From Streptomyces sp. NBC_01591 (GTDB taxonomy: Bacteria > Actinomycetota > Actinomycetes > Streptomycetales > Streptomycetaceae), in assembly GCF_035918155.1 (NCBI RefSeq), contig NZ_CP109327.1, positions 4,526,001 through 4,590,000 on the forward strand: a stretch of DNA of 64,000 bases. The letters run 5' to 3'. Made by a program: the position numbers and the translations under genes. This document shows positions 33,884-42,679 of the stretch, one piece after another (the stretch's first letter is position 1; each line of letters starts with the position of its first letter). The notes below the pieces were generated by a model that was not told where the DNA came from, did no database searches, and saw only the letters and a program-made list of their open reading frames with translations.

Positions 33884-34510
33884 ATGGAGCGCACCACTGT
33901 TGCATTGAGAGCCCAGGATCCGATCTCACAAGCGGGCGTGGCCAGCCAGTTACGTACTCGGCCCGAGGTCAGCGTGACGGAGTGGGGGGAGGGCGACGAC
34001 TCTCCTCAGATCGTGATCGTCGTCGTGGACGCGGTCGACGAGGCGGTGCTGACGATGCTGCGCCACATTCAGCGCACCAGCACCTCGCGCACCGTCCTGG
34101 TCACGACGGACATCGACGAGCAGAAGCTGGTGAGTGCCGCGGAGTGCGGTGTCGCCGGTGTGGTCAGGCGCTCCGAATCGACTCCGGAGCATCTGGTGCA
34201 GGTCATAAGGACGGTGGCGCGGGGCGAGGGCCATCTCCCGTCCGACCTGCTGGGACGGCTGCTGGAGGAAGTGGGACGCCTCCAGGGGCAGGTGCTCGGC
34301 CCGCGTGGGCTGCACTTCACCGGTCTCGCGGCGCGCGAGGTGGATGTGCTGAGGCTGGTCGCGGAGGGGTACGACACCGCGGACATCGCGACGAAGCTGG
34401 CCTACTCCGAGCGCACCATAAAGAACGTGCTGCATTCGGTGATGACCCGGCTGCAGTTGCGAAACCGGTCGCATGCGGTGGCGTACGCGATGCGGCAGGG
34501 GCTGATCTGA
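33884..34510 (+). CDS. LuxR/NarL-type regulator with atypical receiver
   Basis: A 208-residue protein from ATG 33884 after AGGGGGAGC. The receiver-like domain keeps only one acidic residue in the first loop (RAQDPISQAG), and its acceptor loop reads VVVDAVDEAV without the usual D-x-x-M-P, so phosphorylation is doubtful. The C-terminal LuxR domain is intact (FTGLAAREVDVLRLVAEGYD, then SERTIKNVLHSVMTRLQLRNR). A similar regulator sits at this end of the S. coelicolor CIS locus (recalled). It is the best candidate for a cluster-specific regulator. Confidence 0.88.
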   Translation: MERTTVALRAQDPISQAGVASQLRTRPEVSVTEWGEGDDSPQIVIVVVDAVDEAVLTMLRHIQRTSTSRTVLVTTDIDEQKLVSAAECGVAGVVRRSESTPEHLVQVIRTVARGEGHLPSDLLGRLLEEVGRLQGQVLGPRGLHFTGLAAREVDVLRLVAEGYDTADIATKLAYSERTIKNVLHSVMTRLQLRNRSHAVAYAMRQGLI

Positions 34511-34541
34511 GCAGCCGACCCGCAGCTCCGGCAGATCTCCT

Positions 34542-34561
34542 CGCTGCCCTTTCGGGCAGCG
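34542..34561 (+). terminator. Short hairpin after the LuxR gene
   Basis: An 8-bp stem CGCTGCCC/GGGCAGCG with loop TTTC lies 31 bases past the regulator stop. There is no T run. Confidence 0.5.
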
Positions 34562-34663
34562 GGGGCTTCCCGGGGGTGTGACTCCCTCACCGCTGTGCGT
34601 CCGCCTCCGGTACAGGACCCTGACGTCCGGTGTGCCGATCGGGCGAGGTGGGGGAGGACTTCC

Positions 34664-36757
34664 GTGCGCTGGTTCCAGCGACTTCCGCGGGCGCTGCGGG
34701 CGCCGCGGTCGCGGCCGGGCGGGCCGCCAGGGCCGGCCGCCTCGCGCCGCACTCTCACCGCGTTCCGGATCCCGGCCCTCGCACTGCTTCTCGTGGCCAC
34801 CGGCATGGCCCCCGGTTCGGCCGTCACGACGGGTGCTCCGGCGGTGCCGGTGCCCGAACCCTGGGTCACGCCCGCCGAGTTCACCGACGCGGTCGACCCG
34901 GGCGGCTCCACGGGCGTGGACAAGCAGGTGCGTACGCCGGCGATTCCGCCGAGGCCCGATGTGATCCTGCTGGTGGACGGTACCGCCAGCATGGCCGACC
35001 CGATCAAGAGCGTGCAGGACAACCTCCCCCTGATCACCGGCAAGATCCGGGCCGAGCAGCCCGACTCCCGGTTCGCCGTGGCCACGTTCGGTGACCAGGA
35101 AGGCGACGTCAACGCCGGTTTCAGCGTGCTTCAGGGGCTGACGGACGACCTCGATGCGGTGCAGGCGGGAGTCAACAAACTCGGCACCGCGCTGGGCGGC
35201 AAGAGCCGCGGTCCGTCCGAGGACTGGATCAACGGGCTGTGGCAGATCACCAACGGGGCCGGCGGCCAGACCGTTTTCCGCGACGGGGCGAGCCCGGTCA
35301 TCGTGCTGGTCGGTGACGCGTCCAGCCACGCACCCAGCAACGGCCACAGCATCGACGACACGATCTTCGATCTCCAGGACAAGGGGGTCCGGGTGATCGG
35401 TGTCGATGTGGCGAGCAAGATCGGCGACGGCCTGAACGGCAACGGCGATGCCGGCGATCCCGAATATGTCGAGGACCCGCTCACCACACCCGGCCAGGCG
35501 ACCCGCATCATCAACGCCACCAACGGCCGCCTGCTGGAGGGGATCGACGGTGACAGGGTGGCGGAGGCCATCGCCGAGGGGTTCAGCAACCTCCCCACCA
35601 ACGTGAGTTACCGCCTGGACGACTGCGATCCGCATCTGTCCGTCAGCCTCGATCCACCCACCCAGCAGGTCACCAGCGGGGACACGGCGCATTTCGCGGA
35701 GAACATCGACGTCTCCGCGGACGCACCCCAGGGCACCCGGCTGAGCTGCACCGTGCAGTTCCTGATGGGCACCCAGGCCCCGGGCACGGACACGATCGGG
35801 CCGGCCGCGGCGGCCGATCCCGACTTCCAGGAACAGATCAACATCGATGTGAACGACATCGACGCGCCCGTCGTCACCGTGGACGACCTGACCGTCCGGG
35901 CCAAGGACAAGAACGGCGCGCGCGTGACGTACGACGCCACCGCCGAGGACGCCACCGACGGCACGCTTCCGGTGACCTGCACCCCGGCCTCCGGTTCGCT
36001 CTTCCAGGTCGGCCGCACCGCGGTGACCTGCTCGGCGACCGACTCGGCGGGCAATACGGGGACGGACACGGCGGAGATCGAGGTCCTGGAGGCCCCCGTC
36101 CCGCCCTCGGCGGATGTGGCGATGAAGGTCGACGTCAGCCCGGACCGCACGTACACCGGCCGTCCGGCCCGTGCGCGCTTCACCATCACCAATGCCGGTC
36201 CGGATCCGGCGACCGGCGTGGTCATCGGTTCCACCTGGCCGAAGCCGTCCGAGGGGAAGGACCGCAGCCTGCCCGCCCTGCCCCGCTGCACGGCGGCGAA
36301 ACCGTGCACCATCCCGGCCGGCGGCCGCATCGAGGTGACCCAGACCGCGACGTACCGCGCGGCGATCACCGGGGACGTACGGGCCACCGTGCGCGGCACG
36401 CTGCCGGACCGCCGGAAGGCCAACAACCAGGACACCGACCGGCTGCGCGTCCTGAAACCCTCGCTGACCGTCACCCCGCAGGTCGCCAAGCCGGGCCAGC
36501 CGGTGCTGGCCCGCGGCAAGGACTACCCGCCGGGCGCGACCGTACGTTTCACGTGGAACACCGGGATCACCCCTGGGGGAGCGACGGCCACGGTGGGCCG
36601 CGACGGCACCTTCGAGGTGCAGGTCCTGGTCCTGCGCAAGGACAAGCTGGGTCCGCGCGAGTTGCGGGCGGACTCGCGCGACCTCGCCCGGCTGAAGAAA
36701 CCGGTCCTGGTGGTGCAGCGGAATCTCCAGCCACCGGACTTCGCGGGCCGCGCATGA
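34664..36757 (+). CDS. Secreted von Willebrand factor A protein with HYR and DUF11-like domains
   Basis: A 697-residue protein from GTG 34664 behind GGGGAGG. A basic start and hydrophobic core (FRIPALALLLVATGMAPG) give a signal peptide. The VWA domain (about 95-330) has the MIDAS start DGTAS, later VLVGDASSHAP and IGVDVASKI. A HYR-type domain (about 425-500, PVTCTPASGSLFQVGRTAV) and a DUF11-like repeat (about 510-610) follow, then a beta-rich C-terminus. These are adhesion-type modules. Being secreted yet inside an eCIS locus is notable. It is coupled to the cap gene through a tiny overlapping frame. Confidence 0.85.
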   Translation: MRWFQRLPRALRAPRSRPGGPPGPAASRRTLTAFRIPALALLLVATGMAPGSAVTTGAPAVPVPEPWVTPAEFTDAVDPGGSTGVDKQVRTPAIPPRPDVILLVDGTASMADPIKSVQDNLPLITGKIRAEQPDSRFAVATFGDQEGDVNAGFSVLQGLTDDLDAVQAGVNKLGTALGGKSRGPSEDWINGLWQITNGAGGQTVFRDGASPVIVLVGDASSHAPSNGHSIDDTIFDLQDKGVRVIGVDVASKIGDGLNGNGDAGDPEYVEDPLTTPGQATRIINATNGRLLEGIDGDRVAEAIAEGFSNLPTNVSYRLDDCDPHLSVSLDPPTQQVTSGDTAHFAENIDVSADAPQGTRLSCTVQFLMGTQAPGTDTIGPAAAADPDFQEQINIDVNDIDAPVVTVDDLTVRAKDKNGARVTYDATAEDATDGTLPVTCTPASGSLFQVGRTAVTCSATDSAGNTGTDTAEIEVLEAPVPPSADVAMKVDVSPDRTYTGRPARARFTITNAGPDPATGVVIGSTWPKPSEGKDRSLPALPRCTAAKPCTIPAGGRIEVTQTATYRAAITGDVRATVRGTLPDRRKANNQDTDRLRVLKPSLTVTPQVAKPGQPVLARGKDYPPGATVRFTWNTGITPGGATATVGRDGTFEVQVLVLRKDKLGPRELRADSRDLARLKKPVLVVQRNLQPPDFAGRA

Positions 36758-36819
36758 GCGCCGATGACCGCACGGCCGATGACCGCACGGCCGATGACCG
36801 CACGGGAGTGATCGGGTGA
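36754..36819 (+). CDS. 21-residue mini-ORF bridging VWA and cap genes
   Basis: ATG 36754 overlaps the VWA stop (ATGA) and the mini-ORF stop at 36817-36819 overlaps the cap GTG start (GTGA). The peptide is MSADDRTADDRTADDRTGVIG, three DDRTA units from a 15-base repeat. It may be a translational coupler rather than a functional peptide, or a vestige of repeat expansion. Confidence 0.45.
   Translation: MSADDRTADDRTADDRTGVIG
36760..36804 (+). repeat. Three tandem 15-bp units
   Basis: GCCGATGACCGCACG is repeated exactly three times. All copies fall in the junction between the VWA and cap genes. Confidence 0.95.
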
Positions 36820-37679
36820 TCCACGAGGTCGACGACGTACTACGGGCACTGATCAGGGCGGAGGTACTCGAAGGCGGCCAGATCGCGGTGGTCTTCGACG
36901 CCCCGACCCGGGAGTGGGCGGCGAAGGTCAACGCGCCCATGGTCAACCTGTACCTCTACGACATCCGCGAGGACATGCGCAGGCGCGAGCGGGGTCTGCA
37001 CAACGACTACGACGAGCGGGGCACGATCATCGCGCGCCGCCGCCCGCCCCGGTTCTTCAAGCTGTCGTACCTGATCACGGCATGGACGAAGCGCCCGGAG
37101 GACGAGCACCGGCTGCTCTCCTCGCTGCTCGGCTGCCTGCTCCGTTACGAGGCGCTGCCGCCGGAGCGGCTGGCGGGCACCCTGGCCGAGATCGGGGCGC
37201 CCGTACCGATGTCGATCGCGCTGCCGCCGCCGGAGGACCGCTCGTTCGCCGACGTATGGAGCGCGCTGGGCGGGGAGCTGAAGCCCTCGCTCGACCTGGT
37301 GATCAGCGTGCCGGTGACGGCGTCGCCGAGTTACGTGGTCGGGCCGCCGGTGGGGGACGAGGGGCTGCAGACCCGCTTCGGGGACGTACCCGAGCCGACC
37401 GAGCCCGTATCGGAGCCGATGCCGGGACGCGGGGGCCTCCCGGTGTACGGCGGCCGCCCGGGGCGGCCGGTCGGGGGCGCCGCCTCGCGCATACCCGACG
37501 CGGAACGACGACGCGGCCTGTCCCTCCGCATCACGGAGACCCGGAAGGCCCGTACGAAGACCGGGAACGCCCGTACCGAGACCGGGAACGCCCGTACCGA
37601 GACCCGGAACGCCCGCACGGAGACCCGGAACGCCCGCACGGAGACCCGGAACGCCCGTATGGAGGACAGCGCCGAATGA
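36816..37679 (+). CDS. eCIS cap/terminator protein (DUF4255, Afp16-like)
   Basis: A 287-residue protein from GTG 36816. The DUF4255 domain fills residues 1-175 (MIHEVDDVLRALI, VNLYLYDIREDMRRRE, FKLSYLITAWTK, HRLLSSLLGCLLRYEALP). Family members cap the distal end of the tube and sheath. The tail is disordered and ends in six copies of a 7-residue ETRNART-type repeat, very basic and unlike the usual family end. It overlaps the ATPase start by four bases. Confidence 0.9.
   Translation: MIHEVDDVLRALIRAEVLEGGQIAVVFDAPTREWAAKVNAPMVNLYLYDIREDMRRRERGLHNDYDERGTIIARRRPPRFFKLSYLITAWTKRPEDEHRLLSSLLGCLLRYEALPPERLAGTLAEIGAPVPMSIALPPPEDRSFADVWSALGGELKPSLDLVISVPVTASPSYVVGPPVGDEGLQTRFGDVPEPTEPVSEPMPGRGGLPVYGGRPGRPVGGAASRIPDAERRRGLSLRITETRKARTKTGNARTETGNARTETRNARTETRNARTETRNARMEDSAE
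37536..37661 (+). repeat. Six tandem 21-bp units in the cap gene tail
   Basis: Units of GAGACCCGGAACGCCCGCAC plus one base repeat six times with few changes, encoding ET(R/G)NAR(T/M). The two most alike units (37599 and 37620) are identical, so the array looks young. Confidence 0.95.
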
Positions 37680-39727
37680 CCACCGCGGGTGATCCGAACC
37701 TGCGCCACCTCCTCACCCGCGCGGTGGTGGTGGAGCAACGCATCCGACGAGCGGTCGAGGCCCGGCAGCTCACCGATCCGGACCCGGACGACGCCTTCCG
37801 CGGCCTCTACCTCACGGACGAGAACATCGCCCGCCTGCTGGACGAGAGCGAGGCCCGCGCCTTCCCGTACCCCGTACCGGACTCCGGTGAGCCGCCGGAC
37901 TCCGGCGAAGCGTCGACGGAACAGTCCAGACTGGCCTCCCTGGCGGGCGAGTTCGGCCTCACCTCCCTCGATGTCGAGATCCTCCTCATCACGCTCGTAC
38001 CGGATCTCGACGACCGCTTCGAGGCGTTCTACGGCTACCTGAACGACGACGTCACCCGCCGCCGTCCGTCCATCGGCCTGGCGCTGGGCCTGTGCGGGCT
38101 GTCCCCCGCCGACCAGGTGGCGCGCGGCCGGCTGGCGGCCCGTGCCCCGCTCCGCGAGGGCCGCCTCCTCCTGGTCGAGGACCTGGACCGTCCGTTCCTG
38201 AGCCGGGCACTGCGCGTCCCCGACCGGGTCACCGCGCACCTTCTGGGCGACGACACCCCCGACCCGCGACTGGCCGATCTCCTCGCCCCCTGGCACGCTG
38301 TACCGGGCGTCGGCAACCCGGCCCCGCTCGCCGGGGCCCTCGCCCACGGCGCCTCGCTGGCCTACCTCCGCGAGGACCAGGGCGGTGCGGGCACGGCCCT
38401 CGCGGCCTCCGCGCTGACCCGTGCGGGCCACCGGGTCCTGGGCCTGGACCTGGCGCGCCTCGCCGAGGACCCGTCCCCCGCCGATGCGGTCCGCTCCCTG
38501 GTCCGGGAGGCCCGGCTGACCGGCGCGGGCGTGGTCTGCGCCCCGCTCGACGCGGTCTCCCGCGAACACCCGGAGCTCCTCCGGCTGCTCACCGGCACCC
38601 CGGTCCCCACGATCCTGGTGGGCCGGGCCCCCTGGGACGCGGCCTGGTCCGCCGCCCCGCCCCTGCTTTTGCACGCGCCACGCGTGGAACCCTCGACCAG
38701 AGCGGCCCTCTGGACCGACGCGTACGACGCCCCCGTCCCCGAATCCATCGACGTGGACCGGCTGCTCTCGCCGTTCCTCCTCACCCCGGAACAGATCACC
38801 CGGGCCGCCCGGGGCGCCGCCCAGACCACCCGCCTGGACGGCGGCACCCTCACCCCCGACCACGTCCGCCAGGGCGCCCGCGCCCAGAACGCGGCGGGCC
38901 TGGACCGCCTGGCCCGCCGTATCGAACCCACCGTCACCTGGAACGACCTGGTCCTTCCGCCGGACACCCACGCCCAGCTCCGCGAACTCACGGCCCGCGC
39001 CAGGCATCGCGACCGGGTCCTGGGGGAGTGGGGCATGCGTCCCGGCGGCGGCAGGGGACGGGGCGTGTCCGCCCTCTTCGCCGGCGACTCCGGCACCGGC
39101 AAGACGATGTCGGCGGAGGTCATCGCCGCAGACCTGGGCCTGGACCTCTACACGGTCGATCTGGCGACGGTGATCGACAAATACGTGGGCGAGACCGAAA
39201 AGAACCTGGAACGCATCTTCTCGGAAGCCGCAGGCGTGAACGGAGTCCTGCTCTTCGACGAGGCCGACGCGATCTTCGGCAAGCGTTCGGACGTGAAGGA
39301 CGCCCACGACCGCTACGCGAACGTCGAGAGCGCGTACCTCCTCCAGCGCATGGAGTCCTTCGACGGCCTGGCCATCCTGGCCACCAACCTCCGGGCCAAC
39401 CTGGACGACGCGTTCACCCGCCGCCTGGACCTCGTCATCGACTTCCCGGTCCCGGACCCCGAACAGCGCCTCGTTCTCTGGGAGCGCTGCCTGGGCCCCG
39501 TACTCCCCCGGGGCAAGGACCTGGACCTCGCGTTCTGCGCGGAGAACTTCGAGCTGGCGGGCGGCAACATCCGCTCGATCGCGGTGACGTCCGCGTACCT
39601 GGCGGCGGAGACGGGCGAGCCGGTGACGATGCCGACGCTGATCCACGCGATCCAGCGCGAGTACCAGAAGCTGGGCCGCCTGACCCTGGCGTCGGAGTTC
39701 GGCCCGTATCTGAAGCTGCTGGCGTGA
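37676..39727 (+). CDS. eCIS AAA+ ATPase (Afp15-like)
   Basis: A 683-residue protein from ATG 37676. The N-terminal about 400 residues are a winged-helix and degenerate ATPase-like region (GLYLTDENIARLLDE, LITLVPDLDDRFEAFYGYL). The C-terminal AAA+ core has Walker A GDSGTGKT (about residue 470), Walker B LLFDEAD (about 527), sensor ILATNL and arginine finger AFTRRLD. This architecture is that of the ATPase of eCIS particles, believed to help sheath or cap assembly. It ends the forward cap-ATPase operon. Confidence 0.93.
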   Translation: MTTAGDPNLRHLLTRAVVVEQRIRRAVEARQLTDPDPDDAFRGLYLTDENIARLLDESEARAFPYPVPDSGEPPDSGEASTEQSRLASLAGEFGLTSLDVEILLITLVPDLDDRFEAFYGYLNDDVTRRRPSIGLALGLCGLSPADQVARGRLAARAPLREGRLLLVEDLDRPFLSRALRVPDRVTAHLLGDDTPDPRLADLLAPWHAVPGVGNPAPLAGALAHGASLAYLREDQGGAGTALAASALTRAGHRVLGLDLARLAEDPSPADAVRSLVREARLTGAGVVCAPLDAVSREHPELLRLLTGTPVPTILVGRAPWDAAWSAAPPLLLHAPRVEPSTRAALWTDAYDAPVPESIDVDRLLSPFLLTPEQITRAARGAAQTTRLDGGTLTPDHVRQGARAQNAAGLDRLARRIEPTVTWNDLVLPPDTHAQLRELTARARHRDRVLGEWGMRPGGGRGRGVSALFAGDSGTGKTMSAEVIAADLGLDLYTVDLATVIDKYVGETEKNLERIFSEAAGVNGVLLFDEADAIFGKRSDVKDAHDRYANVESAYLLQRMESFDGLAILATNLRANLDDAFTRRLDLVIDFPVPDPEQRLVLWERCLGPVLPRGKDLDLAFCAENFELAGGNIRSIAVTSAYLAAETGEPVTMPTLIHAIQREYQKLGRLTLASEFGPYLKLLA

Positions 39728-39754
39728 GATGCGGCAGCTCGCAGATCCAGACGC

Positions 39755-40153
39755 TCAGACCTTGATGATCCGTACCCGGTCGCCGCACAGCAGCCCCAGA
39801 TCCTCAGGGTCCGAAGTGAGGATCACCGCAGGCTTCGGCATCAGCAACGCAGTCGCCCCCACGACGGCGTCGATGGCGTACTTGTGCCCATGAAGGCCGG
39901 CGTCGGTCAGCAGCTTCATGGCCGAGCGTCCGATCTCCTCGCTCACGGGCTCGACCGTCAGCCTGGACACCACCCAGTTGAACCGGGCGGCGTTCACCTT
40001 CCGGTGGTGAGCTTCGATGAGCGTGAGAACGCTGACGATCACTCTCATGTCCTCCTGCTCCGCCCCACGAAGCAGCGCCATGACCTGCCGGTCATCAGCC
40101 ACGACCTTGGACAGCCCCTCGCTGTCCAGCACGAGCGTTCCGGCCCGAGCCAT
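39755..40153 (-). CDS. PIN-domain toxin (VapC-like ribonuclease)
   Basis: A 132-residue PIN protein. The acidic site is complete: D10 (LVLDSEG), E47 (LIEAHH), D95 (YAIDAVVG) and D115 (TSDPEDL). It overlaps the antitoxin stop by one base (TGATG), as in many type II toxin-antitoxin pairs. It lies between the eCIS ATPase and the hydrolase gene, on the opposite strand, and so looks like an insertion in the locus. Confidence 0.9.
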   Translation of the reverse strand: MARAGTLVLDSEGLSKVVADDRQVMALLRGAEQEDMRVIVSVLTLIEAHHRKVNAARFNWVVSRLTVEPVSEEIGRSAMKLLTDAGLHGHKYAIDAVVGATALLMPKPAVILTSDPEDLGLLCGDRVRIIKV

Positions 40154-40431
40154 CAGGCGGCGTTCTGTGCATCATCGGAGTCGCCCCGCAGAAGTGCTCG
40201 GGCAGCATCGACCTCCGTATGACTCAATGCACCGTGCTCCGCCTCGTGTGCGTTGGTCAGCTCGGCGAGGTTGTCCCGCTCGATCTGGCGCTGCACTGCT
40301 GCGTCCACGTAGGCGGAGAAGCCTCGCTTCCCCACGCGTGCACGGACGGCCGCGATGTTGCCCGAGTGCAGGCTGACGGAGACATTGGCGGTGGGGCCCT
40401 CGCCCACTCGGTAGGTGGTGTCGTCGCTCAT
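40153..40431 (-). CDS. Antitoxin paired with the PIN toxin
   Basis: A 92-residue acidic protein. The N-terminal TANVSVSLHSGNIAAVRARV followed by a helix (FSAYVDAAVQRQIERD) fits a ribbon-helix-helix DNA-binding fold, with an acidic C-terminal tail to block the toxin. It precedes the toxin gene and overlaps it, so it should be made first and repress the operon. Confidence 0.85.
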   Translation of the reverse strand: MSDDTTYRVGEGPTANVSVSLHSGNIAAVRARVGKRGFSAYVDAAVQRQIERDNLAELTNAHEAEHGALSHTEVDAARALLRGDSDDAQNAA

Positions 40432-40592
40432 GACATCAATCTAATACATGAAGTAGTAGAAGGTTGCGTTTCTCGCGACGGAGCGGTGGGCTACAGGCAC
40501 GCTCCCTTGCGCGGGCCGGTAGTTGGCGCGACTGTGGTCCGAGGCCGGTCGGTGATCGCCCGGTTCCTCTCCGTACGGCGACAGGAGTCAGC

Positions 40593-41393
40593 GTGACCGC
40601 ATTGCCTGTTCTGCCCCACGAACTGCACGGCGACGGCCCGCACAAGGTGATTGCGGTGCACGGCTGGCTCGCCGACCGCTCCGCGTACGCCCCTGTGCTG
40701 CCGGATCTCGACCTCGGTGCGTTCCAGTACGCGGTGGTGGACCTGCGGGGGTACGGCGAGGCCCGGGACACGGACGGTTCGTACACCACGGCCGAGGGGG
40801 CGTCGGACGTGCTCGCGCTGGCCGACCGGCTCGGCTGGGAGAGGTTCTCGCTGGTCGGTCACTCGATGGGCGGCTCCGTCATCCAGCGGACACTGGCCGC
40901 CGCGCCGGACCGGGTGCGCCGGATCGTCGGGGTCTCGCCCGTCCCCGCGTCCGGCCTGCCCCTCCCGCCCGAGCAGTGGGAACTATTCGCCGCGGCGGCG
41001 CACACCCCGCAGAACCGCCGGATCATCCTCGACACCACCACTGGAGGCCGACGCCCGGCGGGCTGGCTGAACCGCATGGTGCGCCGCTCGGTCGCACGCA
41101 GCGACGCGAAGGCGTTCCGGGCCTGGCTGGACTCCTGGGCGGGCGAGGACTTCCACGACCAGGTCGAGGGCTTGCCCGTGCCCGCCCTCGCCGTCGTGGG
41201 CGCGCTGGACCCGGCCCTCTCCGCGGAACTGCAGCGCGCCACCTGGATGCGCTGGTTCCCCCGGGCCGAACTGGTGGAGCTGCCGTCGTGCGGCCACTAC
41301 GCGATGGACGAGGCCCCGCTCGACCTGATCCGCGTGGTGGAGGACTTCCTGCGGGCGGACGCGGACGCGGAGGACGGCGAGGCAAAGGCATGA
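40593..41393 (+). CDS. Alpha/beta-hydrolase
   Basis: A 266-residue protein from GTG 40593 behind AGGAG. The triad is visible: nucleophile GHSMGG, acid in VGALDP, and His in SCGHYAMDE. HGWLAD supplies the oxyanion loop. There is no lid insertion of note. Substrate is unknown. The P450 gene overlaps it by four bases, so the two are coexpressed and may act on the same compound. Neither belongs to the known eCIS core. Confidence 0.9.
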   Translation: MTALPVLPHELHGDGPHKVIAVHGWLADRSAYAPVLPDLDLGAFQYAVVDLRGYGEARDTDGSYTTAEGASDVLALADRLGWERFSLVGHSMGGSVIQRTLAAAPDRVRRIVGVSPVPASGLPLPPEQWELFAAAAHTPQNRRIILDTTTGGRRPAGWLNRMVRRSVARSDAKAFRAWLDSWAGEDFHDQVEGLPVPALAVVGALDPALSAELQRATWMRWFPRAELVELPSCGHYAMDEAPLDLIRVVEDFLRADADAEDGEAKA

Positions 41394-42679
41394 CCGGGTC
41401 CGGGTCTGGGGCCAGGTCCGGGTCCACGTCCGTGCCGGACGTTTTCGACCCCAGGCAGTACGGGCGAGGCATCCCCCACGCCCACTACCGCCACCTGCGC
41501 GACCACCACCCCGTGGCATGGCAGGAGGAGCCAGAGGTGCTCGGCTGGCCGGCAGGCCCCGGCTTCTGGGCGGTCACCCGGCACGAGGACGTGGTCCGGG
41601 TCCTGAAGGACTCCGCGACGTACTCCTCGTACCTGGGCGCCACCCAGATCCGCGACCCGGACCCCGCCGACCTGCCGTTCATCCGCCGCATGATGCTCAA
41701 CCAGGACCCGCCGCACCACCGACGCCTGCGCGTACTCGTCAGCCGCGCCTTCACCCCGAAGCGCATCGATCGCTTCGAGAGCGTCGTCCGTGAACGCGCC
41801 CGTTCCTTGCTCACCCGCGCGGTCGCCGAGGCACGGGCGGCCGACGGCACCTGCGACCTCGTCACCCAGGTCACCGACGACTACGCCCTGCTCAACCTCA
41901 CCGACCTGCTCGGCGTACCCGACAGCGACCGCGCGCTCCTCCTCCACTGGACCCAACGCGTCATCGGCTACCAGGACCCCGACGAGGCCGGAGCCCCGGA
42001 ACTCGGCCCGGACGGCAAACCGCTCAACCCCCGTTCCCCGTCCGCCCTGCGCGACATGTTCGACTACGCCCACGCCCTGGCCGCCCACAAGCGCCAGCAC
42101 CCCGCCGACGACGTGATGACGGCGCTGGCCACGGACCCCGAACTGACCGCTCCCGAACTGGAGATGTTCTTCTTCCTCCTGGTGGTGGCCGGCAACGACA
42201 CCGTACGCAGCGCGGCCCCCGGCGGCCTGCACCTTCTGGCGCAGAACCCGGACGCCTACCGAAGCCTGTGCGACGGCGAGGCGGCCCCCGCCCCGGCCAT
42301 CGACGAACTCCTCCGCCGCCACCCCCCGGTCCTCACCTTCCGCCGCACGGCCACCCAGGACACGGAGCTGGCCGGCACCCGCATCCGCACCGGCGACAAG
42401 GTGGTCGTCTTCCACGCCTCCGCCAACCACGACGAACGCGTCTTCCCCGCCCCCTTCACCCTGAACCTCACCCGCACCCCGAACCCCCACGTCTCCTTCG
42501 GCGACGGCCCGCATGTCTGCTTGGGCGCCCACTTCGCGCGCCTGCAACTACGGGCCCTGTACGAGGAGACGTGCCGCGTCCTTCCGGCATCGCTCGAACC
42601 TGCGGGTTCACCGCGGCGCCTGGTATCGAACTTCATCAATGGGTTGAAGTCGCTGCCGGTGTGTGTGGTTGGTGCCTGA
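41390..42679 (+). CDS. Cytochrome P450
   Basis: A 429-residue P450 of the bacterial class I type. The heme loop FGDGPHVCLGAHFAR has Cys377, the I-helix is VVAGNDTVR, and the K-helix ELLRR is present. FWAVTRHEDVVRVLKD and MMLNQDPPHHRRLR recall the CYP124/125-like group that hydroxylates branched lipids and terpenoids. No ferredoxin or reductase lies beside it, though relics of such genes lie at 63.1-63.8 kb. It is coupled to the hydrolase gene. Confidence 0.92.
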   Translation: MTGSGSGARSGSTSVPDVFDPRQYGRGIPHAHYRHLRDHHPVAWQEEPEVLGWPAGPGFWAVTRHEDVVRVLKDSATYSSYLGATQIRDPDPADLPFIRRMMLNQDPPHHRRLRVLVSRAFTPKRIDRFESVVRERARSLLTRAVAEARAADGTCDLVTQVTDDYALLNLTDLLGVPDSDRALLLHWTQRVIGYQDPDEAGAPELGPDGKPLNPRSPSALRDMFDYAHALAAHKRQHPADDVMTALATDPELTAPELEMFFFLLVVAGNDTVRSAAPGGLHLLAQNPDAYRSLCDGEAAPAPAIDELLRRHPPVLTFRRTATQDTELAGTRIRTGDKVVVFHASANHDERVFPAPFTLNLTRTPNPHVSFGDGPHVCLGAHFARLQLRALYEETCRVLPASLEPAGSPRRLVSNFINGLKSLPVCVVGA

